Source: Acetatifactor sp. | Lineage (GTDB): Bacteria > Bacillota > Clostridia > Lachnospirales > Lachnospiraceae | Assembly: GCA_016290775.1 (NCBI GenBank) | Contig: JAEEVF010000013.1 | Coordinates: 42,248 to 106,247, forward strand | DNA length: 64,000 nt | Reading direction: 5' to 3' | Shown here: one piece after another, positions 40,639 through 49,822 of the stretch | Layout of the letters: each line of letters starts with the position of its first letter | Numbering within the stretch: the stretch's first letter is position 1 | Position numbers and translations under genes: made by a program | The notes under the pieces: model-generated | Databases searched by the model: none | Seen by the model: only the letters and a program-made list of their open reading frames with translations | What the model was told of the DNA's origin: nothing

Positions 40639-40703
40639 TTGAGACGCGGCCAGCCCCCGAGTTGGCAATAACCAGAATTTTAGAAAGACAAGAGGAAGAA
40701 ACG

Positions 40704-41279
40704 ATGAGTGAAGAAATGGATTTGCTAGATTTAAATATGGACGATGACTTCGATGAGGAGGCGCTGAAGAAGGAGTCAGAAGAGCTCTTAGAGATGCGCT
40801 TCATCACGAAGGATAACGCAACCTTTGCGAGGACCGAGGGCGGCTTTGTGTCCCTGAAGTTCGGCGACAAAGAGTACAAGAGAGTTGGCGTGTACCTGAC
40901 CTTCCCGCTGACCAATCCGGAAGAATATATCTCCATCCGCGAGGCCGACGAGAAAGCAAAAGAGATCGGCATGGTGGAAGACATTAAACAACTTCCGAAG
41001 GACCAGCAGGAAATGCTCAGAGAGCAGATCAGGCTGCGCTACTTCATGCCCGTGATCAAGAAGATCATGGAGATCAAGGAAGAGTATGGTTACGCCTATT
41101 GGCACGTGGAAACAAGCTTTGGCATGTGCCGCTTTACGACGCACATGAGCGGTGACGTCGTGGTATCCCTAAGCGATGCAAGACTTCTGGTGAAGGACAT
41201 TGACGGCAACCGCTATGAGATCCCCGACTTTTACGCACTCGGAGTGCAGGAAAAGAAGAAGCTTGATCTGTTCATCTAA
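40704..41279 (+). CDS. DUF1854 protein between two ABC exporter genes
   Basis: 191 residues, acidic N-terminus (MDLLDLNMDDDFDEEAL), then RFITKDNATFARTEGGFVSLKF, WHVETSFGMCRF and DARLLVKDIDGNRYEI, as in DUF1854. Function unknown; its place between the subunits suggests a regulator or accessory of the transporter. From memory, DUF1854 genes are found beside such ABC transporters in other phyla, sometimes near cyanophycin genes; none are seen here. ATG 40704 after AAGAGGAAG. Confidence 0.85.
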   Translation: MSEEMDLLDLNMDDDFDEEALKKESEELLEMRFITKDNATFARTEGGFVSLKFGDKEYKRVGVYLTFPLTNPEEYISIREADEKAKEIGMVEDIKQLPKDQQEMLREQIRLRYFMPVIKKIMEIKEEYGYAYWHVETSFGMCRFTTHMSGDVVVSLSDARLLVKDIDGNRYEIPDFYALGVQEKKKLDLFI

Positions 41280-41329
41280 TCGGATCAGGTTTGTAACAAC
41301 GTGGTATTGACAAGAGGATTAAAGAAAAA

Positions 41330-43678
41330 ATGAAATTACTATTTACGTTAACGGGAAGTCAGCTGGAGGCGCTTGCGCTCTCTGCCGGCGAGAAATTGGT
41401 ATATTGTGTGCCCGCGGACCTTGCGTACGAAATGACGGGCGCGGCGGGCGAAAACGGAACGCCAAATGCGAAGGTCGACCTTGCGAAAGAACCTACGGCG
41501 CAGGCGGCGGACAGATATGAAACGGATGTCTTTATCGCCGTGACGAACAGGCGCCTTGTGGTGCTTTCCGGCGATAAGGTCACCTATCAAAAGGAATTAA
41601 AAGATTGTGAAAAGGTGCGTTGTGAGCACCAGGTGGGCTGCGGCATCATCACGGTGATGACCCTGGCCGAAAGTAATGAAAACATTATTGGGGAGGGCGT
41701 GGAAGAGTGCGTGGCAAGAGTGTCCATGCGCCAGATCGTTCGTGCCTCCTATGCCATTCGCGGCGCGCAGGCGATCGTAAAGTCTCTGAAGGAATGCGGC
41801 GACGCGGAGAAAGCGGAGCAGATCACAAGCTCGGAATATGAAACCTACTGTGAGAAGTGCGGCCGCGCCCTGCCGAACACCAGCGCATGTCCTTATTGTG
41901 AAGGCAAGATGGTCATTGCCAAGAAGTTTATGAACCTTTGCGGCGGCTTTATCGGCAAGCTCCTTCTCATCAGCCTTTCCATGCTGGTGATCGCTGCAAT
42001 GGACATTGCAAGGCCCATGGTACAGCGCTGGTTCATCGATGATGCGCTTTCGACCGGAAGGGGAAAATGGGCGGACCTTGGCGTATTTGTCGGGATATCC
42101 TTTGCGTTGCTCATCGGCGCGATTTTGCTGAGCGTTTGGAAGAACCTTGCCTGCATTAAGCTCGGCTCGGCGCTTTCCATGTCCCTGCGTGAAAAGCTTT
42201 ACGTGAAGATCCAGATCCTTTCGCTCTCCTTCATCAACAAGAGGAAGCCGGGCGAACTGATGAACCGCGTGTCCCGCGACACCGGACGCATCCGCGAATT
42301 CTTTGAAGAAGTGTTTGGATATATGTTCTCGACGCTTCTGACGATGATCATTTCGCTTGTGGTAATGTTCATGATCAGCCCTGTCATGACGGGACTTTCC
42401 CTGATGTTTGTCATCGTCGTGTTTGTGCTGATGAAGATCTTTTGGCATCATATTCACACGATCTTTTCCCGTCAGTGGATGAAGTCGGACGAGCTTTCCA
42501 ACAGCATCCAGGACATCATCTCCGGCATGAGGATCGTAAAGACCTTTGGTACGGAGGATCGTGAGGCGGCGCGCTTTACGGAAAAGGCGAGGGATTACGC
42601 AAAGACCCAGTCCAGGAATGAGACCTTCTGGGCCGTGTTCTTCCCGATCCTGACCTTCCTTCTGGGCTGCGGTACTTACGTGGCTGTGCTCTTTGGCGGC
42701 CGTGACGTGCTGGTGGGCAAGATGACCATGGGTCAGTTGGTGCAGTTCATGACCTACAGCGGATATCTTTTCGGACCGCTTGGTTGGATGACGCACTTGC
42801 CCAGAATGGTCATGCAGATGGTGACGAGTCTGAACCGTATTTACGACGTGCTTGACGAGGAGCCGAGGATCAAGGACCGCGACGGCAGCAAGGAAATTGC
42901 GATCAAGGGACACTTCCAGTTCGAGAAGGTATGCTTTGGATATAACACCTATGAGCCCGTGCTTGAGGACGTGAGCTTTGAAGTGCAGCCCGGCGAGATG
43001 ATCGGTCTGGTGGGTGCTTCCGGTACCGGTAAATCCACGATGATCAATCTGATCATGAGATTATATGATCCCGACCAGGGCCGCATTGTTCTGGATGGGG
43101 TGGATCTTCGCGACGTGAAGGTGGAAAGCCTGCACTCGCAGATCGGCGTGGTGCTGCAGGAGACCTTCCTGTTCTCAGGTACGATCCTCGACAACATTCG
43201 CTTTGCGAAGCCTACGGCAACGCTTGCGGAGGTGATCCAGGCCGCGAAGGCAGCCAATGCGCATGACTTTATCTGCAAAACGCCGGATGGATATAATACT
43301 TACGTCGGAGAGCATGGCTACAACCTGTCGGGCGGTGAGAGGCAGCGTGTTGCGATCGCAAGAGCGATCCTCAACAACCCGAAGCTTTTGATCCTGGACG
43401 AGGCAACCTCCTCTTTGGATACGGAGAGCGAATTTCTGATCCAGCAGGCGTTAAACCGTCTGATCGAGGGCAGAACGACGTTTGCGATCGCGCACAGACT
43501 TTCCACGCTGCGTGAGGCAAACCGCCTGATCGTCATCGATAAGCATTCCATTGCAGAGATGGGCAGCCACAATGAACTTCTTGAGAGAAAGGGCATTTAC
43601 TATGGCCTCGTGACGGCGCAGCTGCGCATGGCGGAGGGCCGCCCCGGAAGCGAAGAGAAGGAAGTGGCGACGGCATAG
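41330..43678 (+). CDS. ABC exporter subunit with N-terminal zinc-ribbon domain (partner)
   Basis: 782 residues with the same plan: N-terminal soluble domain 1-170, zinc ribbon CEKCGRALPNTSACPYC (about 175-191), membrane helices, then Walker A GASGTGKST (about 562-570), NLSGGERQR, LLILDEATSSLD and IAHRLS. The two subunits are homologous throughout, so a heterodimer from gene duplication is likely. Substrate unknown. AGAGGATTAAAG precedes the ATG. Confidence 0.9.
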   Translation: MKLLFTLTGSQLEALALSAGEKLVYCVPADLAYEMTGAAGENGTPNAKVDLAKEPTAQAADRYETDVFIAVTNRRLVVLSGDKVTYQKELKDCEKVRCEHQVGCGIITVMTLAESNENIIGEGVEECVARVSMRQIVRASYAIRGAQAIVKSLKECGDAEKAEQITSSEYETYCEKCGRALPNTSACPYCEGKMVIAKKFMNLCGGFIGKLLLISLSMLVIAAMDIARPMVQRWFIDDALSTGRGKWADLGVFVGISFALLIGAILLSVWKNLACIKLGSALSMSLREKLYVKIQILSLSFINKRKPGELMNRVSRDTGRIREFFEEVFGYMFSTLLTMIISLVVMFMISPVMTGLSLMFVIVVFVLMKIFWHHIHTIFSRQWMKSDELSNSIQDIISGMRIVKTFGTEDREAARFTEKARDYAKTQSRNETFWAVFFPILTFLLGCGTYVAVLFGGRDVLVGKMTMGQLVQFMTYSGYLFGPLGWMTHLPRMVMQMVTSLNRIYDVLDEEPRIKDRDGSKEIAIKGHFQFEKVCFGYNTYEPVLEDVSFEVQPGEMIGLVGASGTGKSTMINLIMRLYDPDQGRIVLDGVDLRDVKVESLHSQIGVVLQETFLFSGTILDNIRFAKPTATLAEVIQAAKAANAHDFICKTPDGYNTYVGEHGYNLSGGERQRVAIARAILNNPKLLILDEATSSLDTESEFLIQQALNRLIEGRTTFAIAHRLSTLREANRLIVIDKHSIAEMGSHNELLERKGIYYGLVTAQLRMAEGRPGSEEKEVATA

Positions 43679-43709
43679 TCCTTAAGAAAGCCGCGCCGCA
43701 AAGAATGAG

Positions 43710-43729
43710 GCGCCCGGCAAACCGGGCGC
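43710..43729. other. GC-rich hairpin between the ABC operon and mecA
   Basis: GCGCCCGG, loop CAAA, CCGGGCGC is a perfect 8-bp stem. On the plus strand it is followed by A's, not T's, so it is not a standard intrinsic terminator; it may stabilise the message end. Confidence 0.5.
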
Positions 43730-43761
43730 AAAAAATGATTATGGTAAAAATGCTTTAAAAG

Positions 43762-43770
43762 TGGTATAAT
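43762..43770 (+). promoter_or_regulatory. Extended -10 promoter of mecA
   Basis: TGGTATAAT (TGn plus TATAAT at 43765-43770), 75 nt before the start codon; poor -35. Confidence 0.55.
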
Positions 43771-43845
43771 AGGATTAGGAAAAAGCTGGAATGGTTCAAA
43801 TGAACTTGGTTTGGGGCGTGACGTCTGGCAGAAAGGAGGGTGCCC

Positions 43846-44514
43846 ATGAAATTTGAAAGGATCGATGACAAAACGGTAAGATGCTTTATTTCCAACGAAG
43901 AGCTGGAAGGCTATCAGATCGACTACAAGGACTTTGTGCTCCGAAGCGACAAGGCGCGCGAGGTCGTGCGCGACATCATCTCGCAGGCTTCAGAGGAAGT
44001 GGGTTACAAGCCTCCGAAGTTTGCCTTTGACATGTCCATCATGATGCTTCCCGAGCAGGGACTGGTTTTGACCTTCAGCGAGAGTGATCCCTTGACGGAT
44101 AAGGACGGCGGACGCCTGATGGAATATCTCAATGAGATGAAGAAGGCGTTTGACCAGTCGCTTGACTCCAAGAAAGAGGGGCAGCAGGCCAAGGAGGAAG
44201 CTCCTGAGCAGCTGACCAATCCGGAGCAGGGCATTTTCGAATTCGAGAGCCTGGGCGACGTGATGGAGCTGGCAAGCATTGTTCCGAAGAACCTTCGGGT
44301 GCAGACCTCGCTTTATCGCATGGGCGATCACTATTACCTGTGCGTGAAAAAGGGCGCCGCATCCTATCAGCGCTACAGCAAGCTCTGCGTACAGGCGATG
44401 GAGTTTTCCGTTCTGTATGGCGCGGAGGAGCAGAAGATCCTTTACGTGAAGGAACACGGCGAGTGCCTGATCAAAGAGGGCGCGCTGAAGAAGCTTTGCG
44501 TGGAGAAGAAATAA
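43846..44514 (+). CDS. mecA: MecA-family adaptor protein
   Basis: 222 residues. MKFERIDDKTVRCFISNEEL and the ILSQA-type helix open the N-terminal substrate-binding domain; the C-terminal domain (FEFESLGDVMELASIV, SLYRMGDHYYLCVKK) is the ClpC-binding fold. An acidic/Gln linker lies at about 110-135. Known: MecA delivers substrates to ClpCP and controls competence in Bacillus. ATG 43846 after AAAGGAGGG. Confidence 0.88.
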   Translation: MKFERIDDKTVRCFISNEELEGYQIDYKDFVLRSDKAREVVRDIISQASEEVGYKPPKFAFDMSIMMLPEQGLVLTFSESDPLTDKDGGRLMEYLNEMKKAFDQSLDSKKEGQQAKEEAPEQLTNPEQGIFEFESLGDVMELASIVPKNLRVQTSLYRMGDHYYLCVKKGAASYQRYSKLCVQAMEFSVLYGAEEQKILYVKEHGECLIKEGALKKLCVEKK

Positions 44515-44521
44515 GCAAGGC

Positions 44522-44551
44522 TTGACAAAAGCATTAGGAACGTAATAATAT
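44522..44551 (+). promoter_or_regulatory. Promoter of the T-box-proS unit
   Basis: TTGACA (44522-44527) with a -10 of TAATAT or AATAAT at about 44544-44551 (16-18 bp spacer). Confidence 0.55.
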
Positions 44552-44559
44552 TATTGCAC

Positions 44560-44875
44560 AAAAGACGATGAAGAGGGTTAGTAGGAGCATTTCCGCACCC
44601 CAGAGAGAGAACGTGGCGCTTAGGCAATGTGTACGGCGCGGCTGAGAGGTTCTTGTGTGGGAGGCTTTGAACCTGCCTTGGAGTTTTGCGTGAGACGATG
44701 AGGGGAGATGAATCTGGCAGCGTGGGGGCGCGGGCCGGAAGGGTATCCCATGCATCGAGAAGCGTAACGTAGGATCGGCGTTAACGATTGTGAAAGATGG
44801 GCGCAAATGCGTCAATTAGGGTGGTACCGCCGGTTTCCGGTCCCTTGCGGGGCTTGAAGCCGGCTTTCTAACTTT
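44560..44875 (+). promoter_or_regulatory. T-box riboswitch controlling proS
   Basis: The conserved T-box AGGGTGGTACCGC (44818-44830) is unmistakable and overlaps a terminator/antiterminator: GCCGGTTTC (from 44829) pairs with GAAGCCGGC (about 44857-44866), followed by TTTCTAAC. Stem I and linker occupy about 44580-44815. Uncharged tRNA binds the T-box and the specifier loop to permit read-through; the downstream gene predicts a proline specifier. I did not fold the RNA to confirm the specifier codon. Confidence 0.9.
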
Positions 44876-44896
44876 AAACACAAAGGAGACACAACA

Positions 44897-46333
44897 ATGG
44901 CAGACAACAAGAAGATGGTGGAAGCGATCACTTCAATGGAGGAGGATTTCGCCCAGTGGTACACGGATGTGGTGAAGAAGGCGGAGCTCATCGACTATAC
45001 GAGCGTTAAGGGCTGTATGGTGATCAAGCCCGCGGGCTATGCGATCTGGGAGCTGATCCAGAGACAGCTGGACGATCGTTTTAAGGCGACGGGCGTGGAG
45101 AACGTATATCTCCCCATGTTCATTCCGGAGTCTTTGCTTCAGAAGGAAAAGGATCACGTGGAAGGCTTTGCGCCTGAGGTGGCTTGGGTGACCCATGGCG
45201 GTCTGCAGCCCCTGCAGGAGAGAATGTGCGTGCGTCCCACTTCTGAGACGCTGTTCTGCGATTTTTATAAGAACTGCATCCAGTCCTACCGAGATCTGCC
45301 GAAGGTATATAATCAATGGTGCAGCGTGGTAAGATGGGAGAAGGAGACGAGACCGTTCCTTCGCTCTCGTGAGTTCCTCTGGCAGGAAGGCCACACGGCG
45401 CATGCTTCCTTCGAAGACGCGCAGGCCCGCACCATCCAGATGCTGAATCTTTATGCGCAGTTCTGCGAAGAAGTGCTTGCGATCCCCGTGATCAAGGGTC
45501 AGAAGACCGAGAAGGAAAAGTTCGCGGGCGCGGAGGCAACATATACGATCGAAGCGCTGATGCATGACGGCAAGGCACTTCAGTCCGGCACGAGCCACAA
45601 CTTTGGCGACGGCTTTGCAAAGGCCTTTGGCATTCAGTTCACGGACAAGGACAACACCCTGAAGTACGTAAATCAGACCTCTTGGGGCATGACCACGAGA
45701 CTGATCGGCGCGCTGATCATGGTACACGGCGACAATGAGGGTCTTGTGCTTCCTCCGAAGGTGGCGCCCATTCAGGTGTGCATCATTCCGATCGCGCAGA
45801 AGAAGGAAGGCGTGATGGAGAAGGCAACGGAGCTCAAAGAACTCCTTTCCAAGAACTTCCGCGTAAAGCTGGATGACACGGACAAGACGCCTGGATTTAA
45901 GTTTGCTGAGGCGGAGATGAGAGGATATCCCATCCGCGTGGAGATCGGTCCGAAGGACATCGAGGCCGGTAAGTGCGTGATCTGCCGCAGGGATACGAGA
46001 GAGAAGATCGAGGTCGCGCTCACGGATCTTGAGGCGAAGGTAAGCGAGCTGATGGAGACGATCCAAAAGGAAATGCTCGAGCGCGCAAGGAAGCATCGCG
46101 ACGCGCATACCTACGTGGCAACCAACATGGACGAGTTCGTAAAGCTCTTTACGGAGAAGTCCGGATTTGTTAAGGCAATGTGGTGCGGCGACCGCGCATG
46201 CGAAGATCAGATCAAGGAACGCTTAAGCGTGACGAGCCGTTGCATGCCGTTTGAACAGGAAAACCTGGCCGACACTTGCGTATGCTGTGGCAAGCCTGCG
46301 AAGAAGATGGTTTATTGGGGAAGGGCATATTAA
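44897..46333 (+). CDS. proS: Prolyl-tRNA synthetase, archaeal/eukaryotic-like (type 3)
   Basis: 478 residues, the length of the ProS type 3 class lacking the bacterial editing insert. Class II motifs: VYLPMFIPE and [46 protein letters not shown], and [16 protein letters not shown]. The C-terminal zinc domain ends [18 protein letters not shown]. It charges tRNA-Pro. AAAGGAG site 7 nt before the ATG. Confidence 0.97.
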   Translation: MADNKKMVEAITSMEEDFAQWYTDVVKKAELIDYTSVKGCMVIKPAGYAIWELIQRQLDDRFKATGVENVYLPMFIPESLLQKEKDHVEGFAPEVAWVTHGGLQPLQERMCVRPTSETLFCDFYKNCIQSYRDLPKVYNQWCSVVRWEKETRPFLRSREFLWQEGHTAHASFEDAQARTIQMLNLYAQFCEEVLAIPVIKGQKTEKEKFAGAEATYTIEALMHDGKALQSGTSHNFGDGFAKAFGIQFTDKDNTLKYVNQTSWGMTTRLIGALIMVHGDNEGLVLPPKVAPIQVCIIPIAQKKEGVMEKATELKELLSKNFRVKLDDTDKTPGFKFAEAEMRGYPIRVEIGPKDIEAGKCVICRRDTREKIEVALTDLEAKVSELMETIQKEMLERARKHRDAHTYVATNMDEFVKLFTEKSGFVKAMWCGDRACEDQIKERLSVTSRCMPFEQENLADTCVCCGKPAKKMVYWGRAY

Positions 46334-46336
46334 TTC

Positions 46337-47338
46337 ATGAACTATGTTGTATTTGATCTGGAATGGAACCAGAGCAATACGGGGGTTAGTTCAAGGGTCG
46401 AAGGGTTACCCTTCGAGATCATAGAAATTGGGGCGATCAAGGTCAACGCAGACGGAACCTTGGATGCAGAGTTCAACGAACTCATACGCCCGCAGGTCTA
46501 TAGGGAAATGCACCGCATCACGGGAAAGATCGTTCATCTGACCATGGAGGAACTAAAGCACAGCCGAACGTTCCCGGAGGTGGCCACGAGGTTTGAAATG
46601 TGGTGCGGTACGGCACCGTTCCTTTATTGCACCTGGGGCACGCTGGACGTCATGGAGCTCCAGCGCAACCGAAAATACTATGACATGATGCCTTTGACGG
46701 AAAAGCCTATGCCGTATCTGGACGTGCAAAAGCTGTTCGCGCTGACCTATGACGCAAACGAGCCGAGAAAGAGGCGTGCGCTTCAGGATGCAGTGGATTA
46801 TCTGCAGATCGAGAAGCACGTTCCCTTTCATCGAGCCTTCAGTGATGCCTATTACACCGCCAAGGTGTTGCAGGAGATCATGCAGGTAAATCCGAAGGTG
46901 CTCTCAAAGGTCTCGTATGACGTTTATTATCCGCCGACCAGCAGGGAGACGGAGGTCAAGCATCAGTTTGACACTTATTTCAAGTATATTTCCCGGACCT
47001 TCCCAGGAAAGCATGAGCTTTTGAACGATAAGGAGGTCAGCTCGAGTAAGTGTTATCTTTGCAATCGGAACCTGAAAAAGCGTGTTCGCTGGTACACGAC
47101 GAACAATCGAAATTATGTGTGTCTTGCGTATTGTGAGGTGCATGGGTTCCTCAAGGGAAAGATCCGCGTGAACAAAACGGCGGAGGGCGAGGTGTTCGCC
47201 GTAAAGACCACAAGGCTGGTGGACGAAGAGACGGCCATGGAGGTCGAAAAGAAATGGGAGAAGCTCCAGGCTTCCAAGAATAAGGACGAAGACAGTGTTA
47301 TACCGGAGACTCCGGAAAATATGGATCTGCAAGAATAA
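46337..47338 (+). CDS. DEDD-type 3'-5' exonuclease (KapD-like)
   Basis: 333 residues. FDLEWNQ (D7 and E9), IIEIGAIKV, CTWGTLDVMEL and HRAFSDAYYTAKVL are the ExoI, ExoII and ExoIII motifs of the DnaQ-like fold. The C-terminal 120 residues hold a Cys4-like cluster (CYLCNRN...CEV). It starts 3 nt after the proS stop, using AAGG in the end of proS. Confidence 0.85.
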   Translation: MNYVVFDLEWNQSNTGVSSRVEGLPFEIIEIGAIKVNADGTLDAEFNELIRPQVYREMHRITGKIVHLTMEELKHSRTFPEVATRFEMWCGTAPFLYCTWGTLDVMELQRNRKYYDMMPLTEKPMPYLDVQKLFALTYDANEPRKRRALQDAVDYLQIEKHVPFHRAFSDAYYTAKVLQEIMQVNPKVLSKVSYDVYYPPTSRETEVKHQFDTYFKYISRTFPGKHELLNDKEVSSSKCYLCNRNLKKRVRWYTTNNRNYVCLAYCEVHGFLKGKIRVNKTAEGEVFAVKTTRLVDEETAMEVEKKWEKLQASKNKDEDSVIPETPENMDLQE

Positions 47339-47366
47339 AGCGCGGGTGGTTACCTGCGCTTTATTC
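47333..47366. terminator. Bidirectional intrinsic terminator
   Basis: GAATAAAGCGCGGGT, loop GGTT, ACCTGCGCTTTATTC: 15 bp with one G-U pair, T-rich on both strands. Both converging genes end with stop codons inside the hairpin (TAA at 47336-47338; reverse TAA at 47350-47352). Confidence 0.9.
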
Positions 47367-48921
47367 TTTCTTTATATCGTTTTTTTGCCGCACGGATCTG
47401 GGATTTGCGGCTCTTTTGCATTTCCTTCGAAGCGCGCAGCTTCGCTTTTGCGTGCTCGTGATTCCTGGAATTCTTAAGACCTGACGCAAAGGAGAAATGG
47501 ATGTTTCTCCGGATGAACATATAAAGCACGAAGAGGACTGCGGCCACGATGACAAGGATCAGGAGGACCTTTAGGATCTTTAAGTTGACGAAGACGAAGG
47601 AAGGCGTTTTCTTTTCCTTTTCTTTTGAGTCCTTTGCCTTCTCTTTTTCCTTTTCCTTTTTCTTGTCAGGGGCGGGCGTCTTTGTTTCCGGCGTAGGCGT
47701 AGGTGCTTCCTGCGTTTCGAAGGTAAAGGCGTTTTCCTGTCCCTTTGCCAGGTCGAGTGAAACGGTACCCACTGGCGTTCCGTGGAAGGTGTAGGAGATC
47801 AGTGCCGCCTGGCCCGGAACGCTTACGTTGTAAGAGATCGTGCTGGTCAGGTCGCCGAAGTTCGCACTCTTTGGAAGGATCACGCAGTCGTCCTTGTTCA
47901 GCGAAAGGAGCGGCTCGGATGCGCCAAAGATGTCGGTGTTGTCGTAAAAGAAACCAATGTTGTCGATGTCATATTTTGTTTCGGTCTGTGACACGTTGAC
48001 CTTGCTGAAGTTGTTGAAACCGTAGTCAAACAGGGCAATCGTGTCCTCGGCGTACATGGGGTTGTCGTCATTGAGAACGACGCAGATGAGGCGCATGCCG
48101 TTCTTTTCCGCACAGGCGACCATGGTGTTGTGGGCGCTGTCCGTATAGCCCGTTTTGCAGCCGATCAGAAACTCATAAGCATATTTCCCCGAAGGGATCA
48201 GGGGCATCTGGTTCATGTCCGTCAGGACGCCGTTTGGCTTTTCCACCACAAGCTTGGGCTCTAGGGTGATCTGGTTAAGGTAGTCGATGGCAAAGAACGC
48301 ACGGCCGATCATGGCGAGGTCATAGGCACTGGTGACGTGCTCTTCGTTGGGAAGGCCATTGGGATTCGCAAAGTGGGAATCCACGGCGCCAAGCTCCGCG
48401 GCACGGGCATTCATCATGTCCACAAAGGCATCCCAGCTTCCGCCCACGTGGGCCGCGAGAGCATATGCCACTTCATTGGCGGAACGGATGAGCAGTGCCC
48501 GCAGGCAATCCTCCATGGAGAGCGTATACCCCGGGTTTAGTGAGATGTGGTTGCTTCCCTTGGGAATGGAAAAAATGTCGTCATGGGAGAAGGTCACGGT
48601 CTCATCCAAAGAGCTTTTCTCGTAAGCAAGAAGCGCCGTCAAAATCTTGGTCGTGCTTGCGGGATATTGTTTTTTGTGAATATTCTTTTCGTAGAGGATG
48701 GTGCAGGTCTCTGCCTCAATGAGGATCGCGGATTCCGCTGAAACCACGGGGCCTGCGGGCCAGCTCGTTCTTGCATTGGATTGGATGGCCATTGCCTGAT
48801 GCTCCGCAATGCGCTCTTCTTTTTCTGAGGCCTTGTCCGCCAGCGCGGAAAGGGGAGAAGAGAGCACAAGGCATGCGGCGAGCGCACCGGCAAGAAGCCG
48901 AAAGTGCTTCATTCGAAACAT
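47350..48921 (-). CDS. D-alanyl-D-alanine carboxypeptidase (PBP5/DacF-like)
   Basis: 523 residues. Signal peptide ending about residue 28 (LVLSSPLSALA). Active site S89-T-T-K92 (YPASTTK), S147-A-N149 (RSANE) and K256-T-G258 (CKTGYT), as in low-mass penicillin-binding proteins that trim peptidoglycan. A charged, Lys/Glu/Pro-rich region (about 400-440) leads to a single membrane helix (LKILKVLLILVIVAAVLFVL) and a basic cytoplasmic tail. Anchoring by a C-terminal helix rather than an amphipathic helix is notable. AAGGAG 6 nt before the ATG. Confidence 0.93.
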   Translation of the reverse strand: MFRMKHFRLLAGALAACLVLSSPLSALADKASEKEERIAEHQAMAIQSNARTSWPAGPVVSAESAILIEAETCTILYEKNIHKKQYPASTTKILTALLAYEKSSLDETVTFSHDDIFSIPKGSNHISLNPGYTLSMEDCLRALLIRSANEVAYALAAHVGGSWDAFVDMMNARAAELGAVDSHFANPNGLPNEEHVTSAYDLAMIGRAFFAIDYLNQITLEPKLVVEKPNGVLTDMNQMPLIPSGKYAYEFLIGCKTGYTDSAHNTMVACAEKNGMRLICVVLNDDNPMYAEDTIALFDYGFNNFSKVNVSQTETKYDIDNIGFFYDNTDIFGASEPLLSLNKDDCVILPKSANFGDLTSTISYNVSVPGQAALISYTFHGTPVGTVSLDLAKGQENAFTFETQEAPTPTPETKTPAPDKKKEKEKEKAKDSKEKEKKTPSFVFVNLKILKVLLILVIVAAVLFVLYMFIRRNIHFSFASGLKNSRNHEHAKAKLRASKEMQKSRKSQIRAAKKRYKERIKRR

Positions 48922-49007
48922 GGGGTACTCCTTTTTTGGTCATTTCCTTTCTATCTTACTACATTTTTGGGAAAAACCAAAGTAGAAAGTGAAAAAAGTT
49001 TCGCTTC

Positions 49008-49036
49008 TTGCCAAGAGGGGCGAAAAAAGCTATAAT
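49008..49036 (+). promoter_or_regulatory. Sigma-A promoter of trmB
   Basis: TTGCCA (49008-49013), 17-bp spacer, TATAAT (49031-49036). The start codon lies 35 nt downstream. Confidence 0.75.
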
Positions 49037-49070
49037 GAATTGATTTCTAAGTTTGAATGAGGTAGGAAAC

Positions 49071-49715
49071 ATGAGATTACGCAACGTGACCGGTTCGCGG
49101 GAGGTGATCGCGCAGAGCCGTTTTGTGGTGCCGGAGGAGACCTTAAAGGAAATGCCGGGAAAATGGCACGCACTTTTTGGGAATGAGCATCCGATCCGCG
49201 TGGAGATCGGCATGGGGAAAGGGAAATTTCTTCATGCACTGGCCAAGGAAAATCCGGACGTGAATTACATTGGGATCGAGAAGTATTCAACAGTGCTTCT
49301 TCGCGCCGTACAGAAGATGGAGCAGGAGGAGCTTCCAAACCTTCGGTTCCTTCGCATGGAGGCGGAGGAGATCGCGGAGGTGTTTGGTGAGGGCGAGATC
49401 GATCGCATCTACCTGAATTTCTCGGATCCCTGGCCGAAGGACAGGCATGCAAAAAGGAGGCTCCCCTCGCGGGAATTCCTTGCAAGATATGACAAGATCC
49501 TGAAAAGGGACGGGGTGATCGAGTTCAAGACGGACAATCGCGATCTGTTTGACTTTGCGGTGGAGGAGCTTGAGCCCGCAGGCTGGAAGGTGCAGGTCAT
49601 CACTTATGATCTTCATGCGGACCCCGTGCTCATGGAGGGCAACGTGATGACGGAATATGAAGAGAAGTTTTCCGCGGCGGGGAATCCGATCTGTAAGTAC
49701 GTGATCCGCAGGTAG
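49071..49715 (+). CDS. trmB: tRNA (guanine-N7-)-methyltransferase
   Basis: 214 residues. VEIGMGKGKFLHALAKENPDVNYIGIE (SAM motif) and RIYLNFSDPWPKDRHAKRRL (TrmB signature) are clear. It forms m7G46 in tRNA. ATG 49071 follows GAGGTAGG; the frame is open to 49053. Confidence 0.96.
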   Translation: MRLRNVTGSREVIAQSRFVVPEETLKEMPGKWHALFGNEHPIRVEIGMGKGKFLHALAKENPDVNYIGIEKYSTVLLRAVQKMEQEELPNLRFLRMEAEEIAEVFGEGEIDRIYLNFSDPWPKDRHAKRRLPSREFLARYDKILKRDGVIEFKTDNRDLFDFAVEELEPAGWKVQVITYDLHADPVLMEGNVMTEYEEKFSAAGNPICKYVIRR

Positions 49716-49822
49716 GCGCGCCTTTAGCGTGGAAAGCCGCAGCGAGGGCGCTACGGGGCGCTTGCTGCAAGGAGATCGAGACGCTGCGGGGGCGTTTGCG
49801 GGAAGAAAGACGAGGAATAAAA

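Noticed and set aside
41597-42913. Minus-strand ORF of 438 codons
   Set aside because: Antisense shadow of the ABC exporter, His/Arg-rich, without a ribosome site.
43710-43729. Intrinsic terminator of the ABC operon
   Set aside because: The stem is perfect but is followed by A's, not T's, on the plus strand, and preceded by T's on the minus strand, so neither direction fits.
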